64,000 nucleotides of DNA. Origin: Kiritimatiellota bacterium B12222. GTDB taxonomy: Bacteria > Verrucomicrobiota > Kiritimatiellia > SS1-B-03-39 > UBA6053. The stretch covers positions 744,001 to 808,000 of the forward strand of contig CP120722.1 in NCBI GenBank assembly GCA_029719485.1, in the 5' to 3' direction. Below the pieces are notes generated by a model. The model ran no database searches. It had not been told where the DNA came from and saw only the letters and a list, made by a program, of their open reading frames with translations. Of this stretch, positions 1 to 8,452 are shown piece after piece. Made by a program: the position numbers and the translations under genes. How positions within the stretch are numbered: position 1 is the stretch's first letter; every line of letters starts with the position of its first letter.

Positions 1-119
1 CTCAGAACACGTTGCGTTTTTTTGTCGCTGAACTGCGCTTGCATGTGTTCACAGGCCTGCGTTTGTGGTTGAACAAAGCTGGGGTTCCAGGTTTCGATGG
101 TATGGAGGTAAGTGGGCAT
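1..119 (-). CDS. Partial N-terminus, probable type III polyketide synthase
   Basis: An open frame starts with ATG at 119, three bases after the stop of the UbiE-like gene, and runs off the left edge after 39 codons. The visible start has a short beta-strand-like segment, a Thr-x-x-Pro pattern (TWNP), a Val-Gln turn and a helix (ACEHMQAQF) leading into a basic RVL segment. This is the layout of the N-terminus of bacterial chalcone/stilbene-like synthases such as BcsA. Those enzymes condense acyl-CoA starters with malonyl-CoA and are often encoded with ICMT-type and UbiE-type methyltransferases, as here. The active-site Cys-His-Asn lie outside the window, so the call rests on 39 residues and context. 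Confidence 0.45.
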   Translation of the reverse strand, partial: MPTYLHTIETWNPSFVQPQTQACEHMQAQFSDKKTQRVL

Positions 120-122
120 GAG

Positions 123-827
123 TTAATCTTTTTTGAACACAATGATTTCAATCATTCCCATCATGTAGCGTCGGTGAGTGACTTCGATGAGATGGTGAGT
201 TGCAAAATGCGTACGGAGTTGTTTGTGATCAGGAAAACGAGCCAAGCTATCTGCAATATAGGTGTAAACGGAGGGTTTACCATGAAAACATGTCCCCCAT
301 ATTGCACCCCAAATCCATAACAGTCCGAAATGGAGTTTGCGAAGCCATGGGTTGACCGGTGCTGAAAAGTCGAGAAAGGCGGCGGTGCCTCCGGGACGGA
401 GCACGCGTGAAATTTCTTGGATGCAGGTCTCAAGATCGGGGGCATTTCTTAAGGCATAGCCACCGGTCACTACATCGATACTATGGTCTGCAATATCCAA
501 GTCGCACATATCGCCCTCTTGCCATGTAATCTGATGGGGTCCCTGGGCGAGGGTCAACATTTCGGGGGTGAGGTCGAGTCCGGTGACATGTGCGTGGGGA
601 TATTGGGTGGCGAGGGCACGGGTGAGATCTCCGGTGCCGCAGGCGAGGTCTAAAATTTCGTGGGGATTGTCAGAGGGGAGTTGTTTCAATAACCATTTTT
701 TCCAGGAGGCATCCTGTCCGAAGGAGAGGACACGGGTGACGCGATCGTATTGCGGGGCCACTTCTTTAAACAAGGAGCGGTTGTAGGATCTTTTGCTTTC
801 GGGGGTGCTAAATATGGCAGCTGTCAT
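123..827 (-). CDS. UbiE/COQ5-like SAM-dependent methyltransferase
   Basis: A 234-residue class I methyltransferase. SAM motif I (ILDLACGTGDLT) is at about residues 58-69, followed by an acidic loop (TGLDLTPEM) and the motif VTGGYALRNAPD, which is typical of the UbiE/MenG family. Family members C-methylate quinone or lipid-phenol rings. The ATG at 827 is chosen because it overlaps the preceding stop (ATGA) and matches family length; the frame stays open upstream without homology. Its place between an ICMT-like methyltransferase and a probable type III PKS makes a role in tailoring a polyketide lipid or quinone more likely than housekeeping menaquinone synthesis, but a true MenG cannot be excluded. 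Confidence 0.8.
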   Translation of the reverse strand: MTAAIFSTPESKRSYNRSLFKEVAPQYDRVTRVLSFGQDASWKKWLLKQLPSDNPHEILDLACGTGDLTRALATQYPHAHVTGLDLTPEMLTLAQGPHQITWQEGDMCDLDIADHSIDVVTGGYALRNAPDLETCIQEISRVLRPGGTAAFLDFSAPVNPWLRKLHFGLLWIWGAIWGTCFHGKPSVYTYIADSLARFPDHKQLRTHFATHHLIEVTHRRYMMGMIEIIVFKKD

Positions 828-1591
828 GAGGATTTTTCGGGTTTGTGTTTTAGAAAACGGGGGAGGAAGTAGGGCACATTTTTTTGGTAGCTTTGAAAGA
901 CCTGTCCGTATCTTTTCTTGTAACGTGCTTCCTTGTGAAGGGGGGCGATGATGCAGTAGAGGCTCCAGGTACTGGCGATGGCGACATGGTCCAGAGTCCA
1001 GACCGGTCCACTCCACAGCAATAGGGTGTAGGCGAGGTACATGGGATGGCGGGTATGGCGCAGGGTACCTTTGGCGGCCCAGGGACTGTAGGTGACGTTT
1101 TGGTTTTTCCAGACGGCCCACCACCCTTTGTATCCCATTTGTACACCGAGTCCGGCGTCGGCCATTGATTTCATGAGCAGTCCCCACCCGAAGATATACA
1201 CCAGGGTGGTTGCAAGGCGGGGGAGTCCATGGAGTTCGTAGAAAACGGATCCCAAAGGGGCCCAAAACAAAAAGCAGAGCAGGATTTGCAAGGAGGCGAT
1301 GATGGCAAAAGTGGTGGTGCGTAAAGGTTTGCCAAGTCCGCCGGGAATGAGCCGCGCCATCCATTGTCCACCCTTGGGGGTAAGCAACAAACTATGGAAG
1401 AGAGGGAATTGTAAAATGAGGAAGGCATCCCAGAGAATGGCGGCGGGTAAAGGGAGGGTCGGGCCTGCTTGCATACCCCCATAGAGTTTGACCATCATGC
1501 TGAGTACGGCGGCGGCAAAGGCCAGATGACACAAGACACCCCATGCTAATGCCTGCATGCGTTGGATCTTGCGGTAGGGGGGCTGACTCAT
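824..1591 (-). CDS. ICMT/NnrU-like integral membrane methyltransferase
   Basis: A 255-residue protein with about six hydrophobic segments. The conserved cytosolic motif RHTRHPMY (residues 178-185) is the SAM-binding signature of the isoprenylcysteine carboxyl methyltransferase/PEMT/NnrU superfamily. Near the C-terminus the motif HKEARYKKRYG is the usual E-x2-(L/Y)-x3-(F/Y)-G tail of the fold. It overlaps both neighbours by four bases, so translation is probably coupled. In type III PKS operons such proteins O-methylate alkylpyrones or resorcinols. MddA-like thiol methylation is an alternative; the substrate cannot be told from sequence. Confidence 0.75.
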   Translation of the reverse strand: MSQPPYRKIQRMQALAWGVLCHLAFAAAVLSMMVKLYGGMQAGPTLPLPAAILWDAFLILQFPLFHSLLLTPKGGQWMARLIPGGLGKPLRTTTFAIIASLQILLCFLFWAPLGSVFYELHGLPRLATTLVYIFGWGLLMKSMADAGLGVQMGYKGWWAVWKNQNVTYSPWAAKGTLRHTRHPMYLAYTLLLWSGPVWTLDHVAIASTWSLYCIIAPLHKEARYKKRYGQVFQSYQKNVPYFLPRFLKHKPEKSS

Positions 1592-2070
1592 GGGTGGACC
1601 TCGGGGGTGAGCAGGGTCTGTGCTTCAACTGCTGACAAATCCAAACCATCCCGGGCGATGAGCAGGAGGTTTTGTTTTAAATACTCCGGAGAAAGGTTTG
1701 TAAGGACGGGTTGTTGATCCTGATAATGGACGCTCACCCGGTCGGGATGCCACTGGATGCTCAGGACCACGGGTTGCACACCGGAGGCGAGGGCTTGGGT
1801 GCAGAGGCTGTGGAGTACTTCCAGATAGAGCAGGCTGTCGGGAGAATCCGGCCAGTTGAGGGTTTCCTTTTCGACAATTTTCTTTTCCACTTTCGAGAGA
1901 TGGCGGGTGGAAAGTTCAATGCGGATAAAGCGGGGTGCATTATCCGGGGCCACCAGTTGCATCTCGCCCTGTTTGAGCAGGCGGTTCGGTATCGCGGCGC
2001 GTGCAATGATGCTTTCCTCAGCATGAACGGAAAAGCAAAGCAGTATGAGGCTGACAAAGAGGACGCGCAT
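1588..2070 (-). CDS. Exported protein of unknown function
   Basis: A 160-residue protein with a clear Sec signal peptide (hydrophobic residues 3-16, cleavage after VHA near residue 17). The mature part is mostly beta and alternates charged and hydrophobic residues; it has no transmembrane segment and only one cysteine (CTQ). I do not recognise the family. The ATG overlaps the stop of the YceI-like gene (TGATG) and its own stop overlaps the methyltransferase start, so it belongs to the same transcription unit and probably works in the periplasm beside the YceI-like protein. Confidence 0.65.
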   Translation of the reverse strand: MRVLFVSLILLCFSVHAEESIIARAAIPNRLLKQGEMQLVAPDNAPRFIRIELSTRHLSKVEKKIVEKETLNWPDSPDSLLYLEVLHSLCTQALASGVQPVVLSIQWHPDRVSVHYQDQQPVLTNLSPEYLKQNLLLIARDGLDLSAVEAQTLLTPEVHP

Positions 2071-2609
2071 CAGGGTTTCCGTAAGAGGGCTTCAATGTTG
2101 AGCGTGACTTCATCACCCACCTTGATGAGGCCGAGGACTGAGGGGCGTTTTAAGTCGAAGGCTTTCAGGGAGAGGGTGAATTGACAGGGGATGGAAATGC
2201 CTTCGGGGGTTTCGGTATAGGCGCCGACCGTGACAGGCAGTTCGAGGGTTGTCTCCTGAATGCGTAAGGTGAAGATTTGCTCGGAGGCCTTTTGGGAGGA
2301 AAGCTGCCATGCCTCTATTTTTCCGATAATGGTGGGGTAGGTGACGGGATCGAGCATTTTGAGCATGTTCTTATCCCGCTTTTTATGGTCAGTGCTCAGG
2401 GTGGTAACATCGACGATGATTTCAGGAATGTTGAGGGTGGCTCCCTGTGCGCGGGGGATCCAGCGGGCGGGTGCCTCGGCTTCGGCTTTGCCGGTGAAGT
2501 CGTGTAGGGTGGAGGTGCCGTCAAATTGAATGTGAGCGGTGGCTGTGAGATTTTCCGCAGTTAACAGTGTGGAAAAAAGAAGGCAGGAGAGAGCGAGGAT
2601 GGTTTTCAT
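2070..2609 (-). CDS. YceI family periplasmic lipid-binding protein
   Basis: A 179-residue secreted protein starting MKTILALSCLLF with signal cleavage after LTA. The mature part has the YceI signature: an early FDGTSTLHDFTG segment (the family usually has S-x-v-x-f-x-g-x-S-x-l-h-d), followed by beta-strands with DHKKRDKNMLKML (the family 'R-d-x-hl-x-s-x-dfl' region) and PTI. YceI proteins are lipocalin-like barrels that bind polyisoprenoids or amphiphilic lipids. It is the first gene of the operon that ends in the methyltransferases and the probable type III PKS, which suggests it carries the lipid product or precursor. An upstream in-frame ATG at 2636 is rejected because it would precede the signal peptide by nine residues. 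Confidence 0.8.
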   Translation of the reverse strand: MKTILALSCLLFSTLLTAENLTATAHIQFDGTSTLHDFTGKAEAEAPARWIPRAQGATLNIPEIIVDVTTLSTDHKKRDKNMLKMLDPVTYPTIIGKIEAWQLSSQKASEQIFTLRIQETTLELPVTVGAYTETPEGISIPCQFTLSLKAFDLKRPSVLGLIKVGDEVTLNIEALLRKP

Positions 2610-2716
2610 GCTGTCACTATGACCTGCGAAAGCCATACCTGCAAAAAAGAGAACCTTAATGTTTGTTCAGTAAGCAAGGATTGTGTGAGCGGAGGAAACA
2701 GGTTAGGGTTTTAGCT

Positions 2717-3394
2717 ATGAACAAAATTCTCGTTGTTGAAGATGATCAGGGCGTCGGTGAAAGCTTGCTGGAGGGCTTGACCCAGGAAGGGTATCAAGTG
2801 GTATGGGCGCGAAGCGGTGAAGAAGCGATGGAGGCGGTGAACAAATCTACACCATCATTGGTGGTGTTGGATTTGGGGCTGCCGGATGAGGACGGGTTTA
2901 GTGTCATGGCGAAAATGCAGGCCATAGAGTACAGCATACCGATTTTGATTTTAAGTGCGCGCTCCGAGGTGGAGACCAAAGTGCGGGGGTTGAAAAGTGG
3001 CGCGGTGGATTATTTGGTTAAGCCCTTTGCGTTTCCGGAATTGCTGGCCCGCATTCACTTGCGTTTGAATGGCGCACCAGAACTTGTGTCGGGTTATGGT
3101 TGCGGCACGTTGGTTGCGAATGTGTTGAAGCGGGAAATCTTTTTAGATGGGGAGTTGTTGGAATTACCTCCACGTGAATACGATTTTTTAATTTGTTTGT
3201 TACGTGCCCATGGCAAAACGGTAAGCCGGGAAGAAATTGCGCGGGATGTTTGGAAGTCACCGAAACGCATGAGCTCGCTCGATAATCTTATCGATGTACA
3301 TGTATCCCGCTTGCGGGAACATTTGCATGGGGATGGGGCTCCGTTGCTCCGCACGTTAAGAGGTGTGGGATATCGATTGGAGGAGCCGGTATGA
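2717..3394 (+). CDS. OmpR-family response regulator
   Basis: A 225-residue DNA-binding response regulator. The receiver domain begins MNKILVVEDD; the phosphoacceptor is Asp52 in VVLDLGLP and the switch lysine is in LVKPF. The C-terminal winged helix (about residues 130-225) has the OmpR-type ending VHVSRLREHL and TLRGVGYRLE. The ATG at 2717 is chosen over an in-frame TTG at 2663 because the receiver domain starts directly at it. It overlaps the histidine kinase start by four bases. The target genes are not evident; the divergent YceI-like operon 107 bases away is a candidate. Confidence 0.93.
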   Translation: MNKILVVEDDQGVGESLLEGLTQEGYQVVWARSGEEAMEAVNKSTPSLVVLDLGLPDEDGFSVMAKMQAIEYSIPILILSARSEVETKVRGLKSGAVDYLVKPFAFPELLARIHLRLNGAPELVSGYGCGTLVANVLKREIFLDGELLELPPREYDFLICLLRAHGKTVSREEIARDVWKSPKRMSSLDNLIDVHVSRLREHLHGDGAPLLRTLRGVGYRLEEPV

Positions 3395-4446
3395 AAAAAA
3401 TGCCTTTACGTAAACGCTACTTTTGGGATGCGCTGCAATTGGGTGGATTTGTTTTGGGTTTGAGTCTGTTGGTACTTACCTTGTTTAATGCAAATGAGGT
3501 GTATGAGCATGCTGAAAATCGCCACGAGGAGGTTAAAGAAATGTTGGTGTTGGCCGGAGTGTTGCTGGCGACCTTTCCGGTGATCGTGTGGATGGCTTGG
3601 CGGACGTCAGGTCGTTTACTACGTCCCTTGCGCGATATACAAGCGGGGGTGAAGGCCATGAAAAGCGGGGACATGGCCTTGCGCTTTCAAGTGGAGAGTC
3701 AACAGGATGAATTGACTTATTTGGTTGAAAGTTTGAATGAGGCCTTTGATGCGCATCGGGATGCCCAACGGCGTTTGGAAAACTTTAGTTCCAATGTGTC
3801 GCATCAATTGCGAACGCCTTTAACATCGATGCGTTTGGCGGGTCAGGTTTGTGTATCCACGTCGCGATCGGAGGGCGAATATTTAGCCTGTATAGGCAAG
3901 CTATTGGAGGAATCGGAGCGATTGACCCGAATGGTGGATCAATTACTGCAACTGGCGCAAATTTCCTCAGCTGATGTGTCGCAGAAAGAAGGGGAGGCGA
4001 TAGATTTAGGAGCGCTTACGCAGGAGGCTTCGGTCGCTTTTGCCGAATTGGCGGAGGAGCGCGATGCAGCGTGGCAAGTGCAGTTGCCGGAGGAGGCACT
4101 GTGGGTGAAAGGAAATGCGGTATGGTTAAGAGAAGCGATGGCAAACTTGTTAAACAATGCGTTGTCGTACACGCCGGATCCGGCACGGTTTTGCCTCAGA
4201 GTATTTAAGCAAGATGCATCACTGGTGTGGCAAATTGAAGATAACGGGCCAGGTATTCCAGCAGATATCAGGCCTCAACTTTTCGAACGCTTTCATCGTG
4301 GAGAAGTTGCTTGGGATGAGGGAACAGGATTGGGTTTGGCCATTGTCTCTGAAATTATTGCTTTACATGGTGGAGAGCTGAGTTGTGCTGAAAGTAAATT
4401 TGGTGGTGCATTGTTTCAGTTTTCACTTCCGCTACTGGATTCTTGA
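3391..4446 (+). CDS. Sensor histidine kinase
   Basis: A 351-residue membrane kinase paired with the regulator before it (ATGA overlap). Two membrane helices (about 15-33 and 50-69) flank a loop of only about 16 charged residues (NEVYEHAENRHEE), too short for a normal periplasmic sensor, so sensing may be within the membrane or through another protein. A HAMP domain follows, then the H-box with His138 (SSNVSHQLRTP), an N-box (ANLLNNALSYTP), G1 (EDNGPGIP) and G2 (GTGLGLAIV). All catalytic boxes are intact. Confidence 0.93.
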   Translation: MKKMPLRKRYFWDALQLGGFVLGLSLLVLTLFNANEVYEHAENRHEEVKEMLVLAGVLLATFPVIVWMAWRTSGRLLRPLRDIQAGVKAMKSGDMALRFQVESQQDELTYLVESLNEAFDAHRDAQRRLENFSSNVSHQLRTPLTSMRLAGQVCVSTSRSEGEYLACIGKLLEESERLTRMVDQLLQLAQISSADVSQKEGEAIDLGALTQEASVAFAELAEERDAAWQVQLPEEALWVKGNAVWLREAMANLLNNALSYTPDPARFCLRVFKQDASLVWQIEDNGPGIPADIRPQLFERFHRGEVAWDEGTGLGLAIVSEIIALHGGELSCAESKFGGALFQFSLPLLDS

Positions 4447-4577
4447 GGGGAGATGTTTTGGTTCCTTTTGAGGATTGAAAGAAAGAGGCTTTTGCTTGAG
4501 CCGACCCGTGTATTTGTGCGATGTAGGACTTTTGACCGAAACGATAGCGTAATCTTTCAGTACTTTTAGGAGAACTC

Positions 4578-4952
4578 ATGAGCACAGAAGACAACAGCCG
4601 ATTGGTATGGAGTGATGAACGGGGTGGGGCGATAGGGGATAAACCTTCCAAAAATCAACGTAAACAGAAGAAAAAGAAAGCGACCTCAAACAGTGGTGGA
4701 GGCTTTCCAAAAGATGGGGTGATTCGGATTTGTCGGGAGAAAAGTGGTCGGGGAGGAAAAACCGTTACGGTGTTGTATGGGGTGCCGGGATCTCAGGGGG
4801 ACCGCAATGATTTGTTAAAAAGGTTAAAGCAATTGTGTGGATGCGGTGGGTCGTTGAAGGAATCCTTTTTGGAAATTCAGGGGGATCAACGAGATAAGAT
4901 TTTGCTCTATTTAGAGCAACAAGGGCATAAAGCCAAAGTGGCAGGGGGATGA
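4578..4952 (+). CDS. SUI1/YciH family translation factor
   Basis: A 124-residue protein. The C-terminal half (from about residue 50) matches the SUI1/eIF1 fold: REKSGRGGKTVTVLYG, then LLKRLKQLCGCGGSLKE, then IQGDQRDKILLYLEQQGH. Bacterial YciH relatives bind the small ribosomal subunit and affect start-codon discrimination under stress. The N-terminal 45 residues are a lysine-rich linker (KQKKKKA). A good Shine-Dalgarno sequence (AGGAG) lies just upstream of the ATG. It is co-directional with the two-component system, separated by about 130 bases. Confidence 0.88.
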   Translation: MSTEDNSRLVWSDERGGAIGDKPSKNQRKQKKKKATSNSGGGFPKDGVIRICREKSGRGGKTVTVLYGVPGSQGDRNDLLKRLKQLCGCGGSLKESFLEIQGDQRDKILLYLEQQGHKAKVAGG

Positions 4953-4985
4953 GGGATGGACGGGAAGATTGTCAGCTTCGCCAGG

Positions 4986-5112
<127 letters not shown>

Positions 5113-5120
5113 ACTTTCCT

Positions 5121-5381
5121 ATGGCTCGAAAATTTGACACTGAAAAAAATAAAGAACCGCTGTATTGGGCGATTGGTTTACTGGTATTGGCCATTTGGTG
5201 TGCCCATGACGGCTGGTTTCCGGCTGAAAGTAAATTGGAAAAATATCCTGAATTCCCGAGCAGTGCCTTTTCCTTGGGCTTGGAATATGAATTTTATCGT
5301 TTTAACCGGGTGACTGCAGTGATTACGGGAATTGCATCCGCAGTGATGGCTGCAGTATATGTGGTGATTAATCGTCCCTGA
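5121..5381 (+). CDS. Small two-helix membrane protein, unknown
   Basis: An 86-residue protein with one hydrophobic helix near residues 14-27 and a second near 66-83, joined by a loop rich in aromatic and acidic residues. No family was recognised. There is no clear Shine-Dalgarno site; the sequence before the ATG is the end of the AACTCCC repeat tract. It is four bases from the HAD gene and probably cotranscribed with it. Moderate confidence that it is expressed, based on the sensible membrane topology and tight spacing. Confidence 0.55.
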   Translation: MARKFDTEKNKEPLYWAIGLLVLAIWCAHDGWFPAESKLEKYPEFPSSAFSLGLEYEFYRFNRVTAVITGIASAVMAAVYVVINRP

Positions 5382-5385
5382 TCTC

Positions 5386-6072
5386 ATGCCGAGACATCTC
5401 CCCATCTGGTTTGATATCGATGGCACCCTTTTGCATACGCGTGCGGGTTTACGCGCTTTTCAGCGCGCGTTGTTGGATACCTATGGATGGCAAGACAGTT
5501 TTGAGTCGGTCGTTTTTGCCGGCAATACTGATTTGCAGGTCTTGATGGATTTATCGCGGGTACATGCGGGTGATGAACAAGCGGGATATTCTGAACGACA
5601 TCGTCTGTTTGAAAAGATGGCGCTGTATTTGGATGAGGGCTTATCAGAAAATCCACCACAAGCGGTGGCGGGAGCATCAGAACTGTTACATCGTTTGGGG
5701 GAAGAGCCTCAGGTGTTGTTGGGGCTGATTACGGGGAATGCCCGCAGTTGTGCATTTATCAAATTGAAGCATGTGGATTTAGACATCCATTTTTCTCAAG
5801 GAAGTTTTGGAGATGAGCATGCGGATCGCAATCAATTGGCGACGCTTGCAAAACAAAAACTTGGTGATCAGGGCATTGATCTTGCACCTGGATGGATCCT
5901 GGGAGATACGCCACGGGATATTGAAGCGGCCCATCATATCGGTGCGCGTTGTTTGGGCGTGACCTGTAATTTTAGTGAAGAGGAATTGCGCAAAGCCGGG
6001 GCGGATCACGTGGTAGATGATTTGTATCCCAGCGATGAGCTTATGGCGCTGTTGTTGGGAGATGTAGGCTAA
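5386..6072 (+). CDS. HAD-superfamily hydrolase, phosphoglycolate phosphatase-like
   Basis: A 228-residue HAD phosphatase with motif I WFDIDGTLLHT at the N-terminus, a helical cap (about 18-90), motif II LGLITGNA, and the C-terminal motif ILGDTPRDIEAA that holds the metal-binding acidic residues. The layout matches Gph-type enzymes, which dephosphorylate 2-phosphoglycolate or similar small phosphates. No Shine-Dalgarno site is visible, so translation may be coupled to the small gene upstream. The precise substrate is not determinable. Confidence 0.85.
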   Translation: MPRHLPIWFDIDGTLLHTRAGLRAFQRALLDTYGWQDSFESVVFAGNTDLQVLMDLSRVHAGDEQAGYSERHRLFEKMALYLDEGLSENPPQAVAGASELLHRLGEEPQVLLGLITGNARSCAFIKLKHVDLDIHFSQGSFGDEHADRNQLATLAKQKLGDQGIDLAPGWILGDTPRDIEAAHHIGARCLGVTCNFSEEELRKAGADHVVDDLYPSDELMALLLGDVG

Positions 6073-6113
6073 GAAAGCCTGTGGTCGTTTTTTTCGCCGC
6101 GAAAAGACGGGTA

Positions 6114-6163
6114 AGGATCCTGCCCCTATAGCCCCGTTGTGATGGGGGATAGGGTGAATCCTA
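6114..6163. other. Imperfect hairpin between HAD and membrane-protein genes
   Basis: CCCTAT and CCCC on the left pair with GGGG and ATAGGG on the right around the loop GTTGTGAT, with outer GGAT/ATCC pairing. No T-run follows, so it is not a standard terminator. It could be a palindromic repeat or a leader structure for the gene starting at 6269. Confidence 0.4.
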
Positions 6164-6268
6164 GAAATAGTCTCGTGTAAGTTACTTGTGGGGAATAATA
6201 TATGGATTATAACTCTCTGGTACAAAGTTTATGCTCTTTTAGCTTTGCATTAGAAAGTTAAAGGGCGT

Positions 6269-6958
6269 ATGTCGAGGAGTATGAACTCTGATCGCCCTTC
6301 TCATCTCTTTTCACCTGATCGACATGGTTTGCTCCAGTGGATCTTGATTTTGGTTTGCTGTGGAGCGGGCTATGGGTTTTCGTTGGGGCTGTGGAGGAGT
6401 CCGTTGATGGGTGTTTTCACGGCGATAAAATTTCCGTTATTGTTGCTACTGGTTCTGGTTGGAAATGCTGGGCTCAATTCGATGACGGCCGCGTTGATGG
6501 GTGTGCCTTTGGGATTTCGTCAGGCCTTGCAAATTTTGCTTTGTTGTTTTGCGGTGTTTACCATGGTGTTGGCGGCCTGTGTGCCCGTGTTTGTATTTTT
6601 CACCTTTAGTCTGGGATCTGCAGATCCTGAAAAGGTCTCAAGTTTTTATGAAGGCATGGTGTTGATGCATGTGGGGCTGATTGCCCTTGCTGGCTGTGCC
6701 TCTCATCTTCGATTGTTTTCTACGGTGGTCGTGTTGAGTGGGGATGTGTTGAAGGCACGAAAATTGATGATCTGTTGGTTGTCGGCCAATTTACTTTTCG
6801 GGGCGCAACTTTCATGGAATTTGCGTCCCTTTTTTGGCGCACCTCATGCACCCGTCGCGTTCTTACGGGAGGATCCCTTCGAACGAAATTTCTTTGAGGT
6901 CGTGTATACCATGGCCAAATCTAAAACCGAAACCCTCCTCCCCAAGGAACTGCCCTAA
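6269..6958 (+). CDS. Multi-pass membrane protein, unknown (first of a pair)
   Basis: A 229-residue protein with about five or six membrane helices (roughly 20-40, 45-65, 85-110, 130-150, 165-185) and a hydrophilic C-terminal tail. It is followed by a second membrane protein with the same plan and size; both share an LRPFFG/LRPILG motif after the last helix and a corresponding second hydrophobic block. The stop overlaps the next start by one base (TAATG), so the two are cotranslated. No function was recognised; Yip1-like or transporter-accessory roles are only guesses. Confidence 0.6.
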   Translation: MSRSMNSDRPSHLFSPDRHGLLQWILILVCCGAGYGFSLGLWRSPLMGVFTAIKFPLLLLLVLVGNAGLNSMTAALMGVPLGFRQALQILLCCFAVFTMVLAACVPVFVFFTFSLGSADPEKVSSFYEGMVLMHVGLIALAGCASHLRLFSTVVVLSGDVLKARKLMICWLSANLLFGAQLSWNLRPFFGAPHAPVAFLREDPFERNFFEVVYTMAKSKTETLLPKELP

Positions 6959-7680
6959 TGACTGATATGCCTCCTCCTCTGTTACCTGATTCTGCACCGA
7001 CACCTGCTGTGGTGGTCACGGATCCCTTTGAACCCTTTGATGAAAAACTCTCTTGTATGGGTTATGTGGATGCCTTGCTGAAAACGCCGAACCGTTTACA
7101 TACAGATATTCAAACCGGAGGGGCGGGTGCCGCTTTTCGTGCCTTCGCATTTTGGGTGAGTGTGGGGTTGTTATGTTATGGGTTGATTACGGGCATGTTT
7201 TCCGGGGGATGGCAATATCTATGGGCGCCGACAAAAATCATGCTGTGTGTGACGGGAACCTTTCTGTTGTGTCTGCCGAGTTTATACATTTTCTCTTGTT
7301 TGTCAGGAATTAATGTACGACCCTTACAATTGATGGCGCACGAAATGTCTGGTCTGGCTTTAACCTCGTTGTTGCTTTTAGGTTTGGCGCCGGTCTTGTT
7401 TCTATTTTCTGTTTCCACAGAATCGATGGTATTTATGGGCGGCTTACATTTGCTGATCTGGATGATGGCCGGAGGCGCGGGGGCGAAACGCTTATTAAAA
7501 TCCCTTCACAACTTGAGTGGGCGTTCTTCTGCCTATTTGGTTTTGTGGTTAGGTATTTTTGTGTTGGTGTTGTTGCAAATGAGTAGCACCTTGCGTCCAA
7601 TTTTAGGAAGTTCTGATCAAGTATTCACTTCAGAGAAACAATTTTTTCTCTGGCACTGGTTTGAAGGTTTTGGGATGTGA
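6958..7680 (+). CDS. Multi-pass membrane protein, unknown (second of a pair)
   Basis: A 240-residue protein with a proline-rich N-terminal segment, then about six hydrophobic helices (about 60-80, 90-118, 134-156, 160-176, 194-215) and a C-terminal STLRPILG motif followed by an aromatic tail. It resembles the preceding gene in size, topology and the LRP-x-x-G ending, suggesting an old tandem duplication and perhaps a heteromeric complex. A strong terminator follows, so the two genes probably form a complete unit. Confidence 0.6.
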   Translation: MTDMPPPLLPDSAPTPAVVVTDPFEPFDEKLSCMGYVDALLKTPNRLHTDIQTGGAGAAFRAFAFWVSVGLLCYGLITGMFSGGWQYLWAPTKIMLCVTGTFLLCLPSLYIFSCLSGINVRPLQLMAHEMSGLALTSLLLLGLAPVLFLFSVSTESMVFMGGLHLLIWMMAGGAGAKRLLKSLHNLSGRSSAYLVLWLGIFVLVLLQMSSTLRPILGSSDQVFTSEKQFFLWHWFEGFGM

Positions 7681-7720
7681 ATGAGAAGGGCTGTTGCCCT
7701 TGCTGGTTCGATCTCTCTCT

Positions 7721-7752
7721 CACCCCCGCCCTGAATGGGGTGGGGGTTTTTG
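7721..7752 (+). terminator. Rho-independent terminator
   Basis: ACCCCCGCCC (7722-7731) pairs with GGGGTGGGGGT (7737-7747) across a TGAAT loop with one wobble, followed by TTTTT. It ends the two-gene membrane protein unit and separates it from the convergent nucleosidase gene. Confidence 0.8.
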
Positions 7753-7754
7753 TT

Positions 7755-8384
7755 TTATGCAGAGGCTTTTGAGCGTTTTGTCGGAGGCAAAATGCCTTCG
7801 GGTCCGCGGGCGATGAGTTCGTGAACGGCATCGCTATAGGCGGGACCTTTTTCGCGGATGTAGTCCATGAACTGCTGGTGGGGCATGCCTTGGGGTCCGT
7901 CGGCAACATCGGAAACTTCCCGCACGGAAACCATAGGAATAGTGAGTTCACTACAAAGCAACGCCAAGGCTGCCGTTTCCATATCCACGCCCACGGCATT
8001 TTTATTTACGTGCACAGTGCTGTCCACAAATCGATCCCCGGTAATGATGCATCCCCGCACGGGGTTCGGCACAGAGTGAAGGGTGAGTTGAGGAAGGGAC
8101 ATGGGACAGTGCATGCTGTATCCGTGTCCGAGGGGGATGGCTTCGTCCAACTGTAAATCCCATTGTTGGGTTTCGGAGGCCATCACCATGGCTCCCTGGG
8201 GGGTGCCGTTGAGTCCACCGCAAAATCCAACGGAGATAAGCATCTCTGCAGGTTCTTCAAGCATGGCTTTGCACAATTGGCTGACTGCGAGAACTTTGCC
8301 GATTCCTGTTTGAATACTGCGACAGTTATCAGGGAGTTTCCCAAACGGAACTTCTTCGGGCATGGCATACGTGACATAGATCAT
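7755..8384 (-). CDS. MTA/SAH nucleosidase-like phosphorylase-superfamily protein
   Basis: A 209-residue member of the PNP/UDP phosphorylase superfamily, slightly shorter than typical MTAN (about 230). Visible features are the N-terminal TYAMPEEV with the catalytic-type Glu, the glycine-rich GFCGGLNG loop, ITGDRFV, the nucleoside-binding VDMETAALA and VREVSDVAD carrying the catalytic Asp. This set fits hydrolases that release adenine or a related base (MTAN, futalosine hydrolase MqnB). The gene stands alone, convergent with the membrane-protein pair, so context does not choose between substrates. Confidence 0.75.
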   Translation of the reverse strand: MIYVTYAMPEEVPFGKLPDNCRSIQTGIGKVLAVSQLCKAMLEEPAEMLISVGFCGGLNGTPQGAMVMASETQQWDLQLDEAIPLGHGYSMHCPMSLPQLTLHSVPNPVRGCIITGDRFVDSTVHVNKNAVGVDMETAALALLCSELTIPMVSVREVSDVADGPQGMPHQQFMDYIREKGPAYSDAVHELIARGPEGILPPTKRSKASA

Positions 8385-8452
8385 GATGTAATGGTCCTCA
8401 AGGAGGTAAAGGTGTGAAGGGCTTGCTTCCTGATTGTTAAGGAAGGGGGGAG

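Noticed and set aside
827-1364. Long N-terminal extension of the UbiE-like gene
   Set aside because: It lies in another frame of the ICMT-like gene, is proline/arginine-rich, and has no domain; the ATG at 827 fits family length and coupling.
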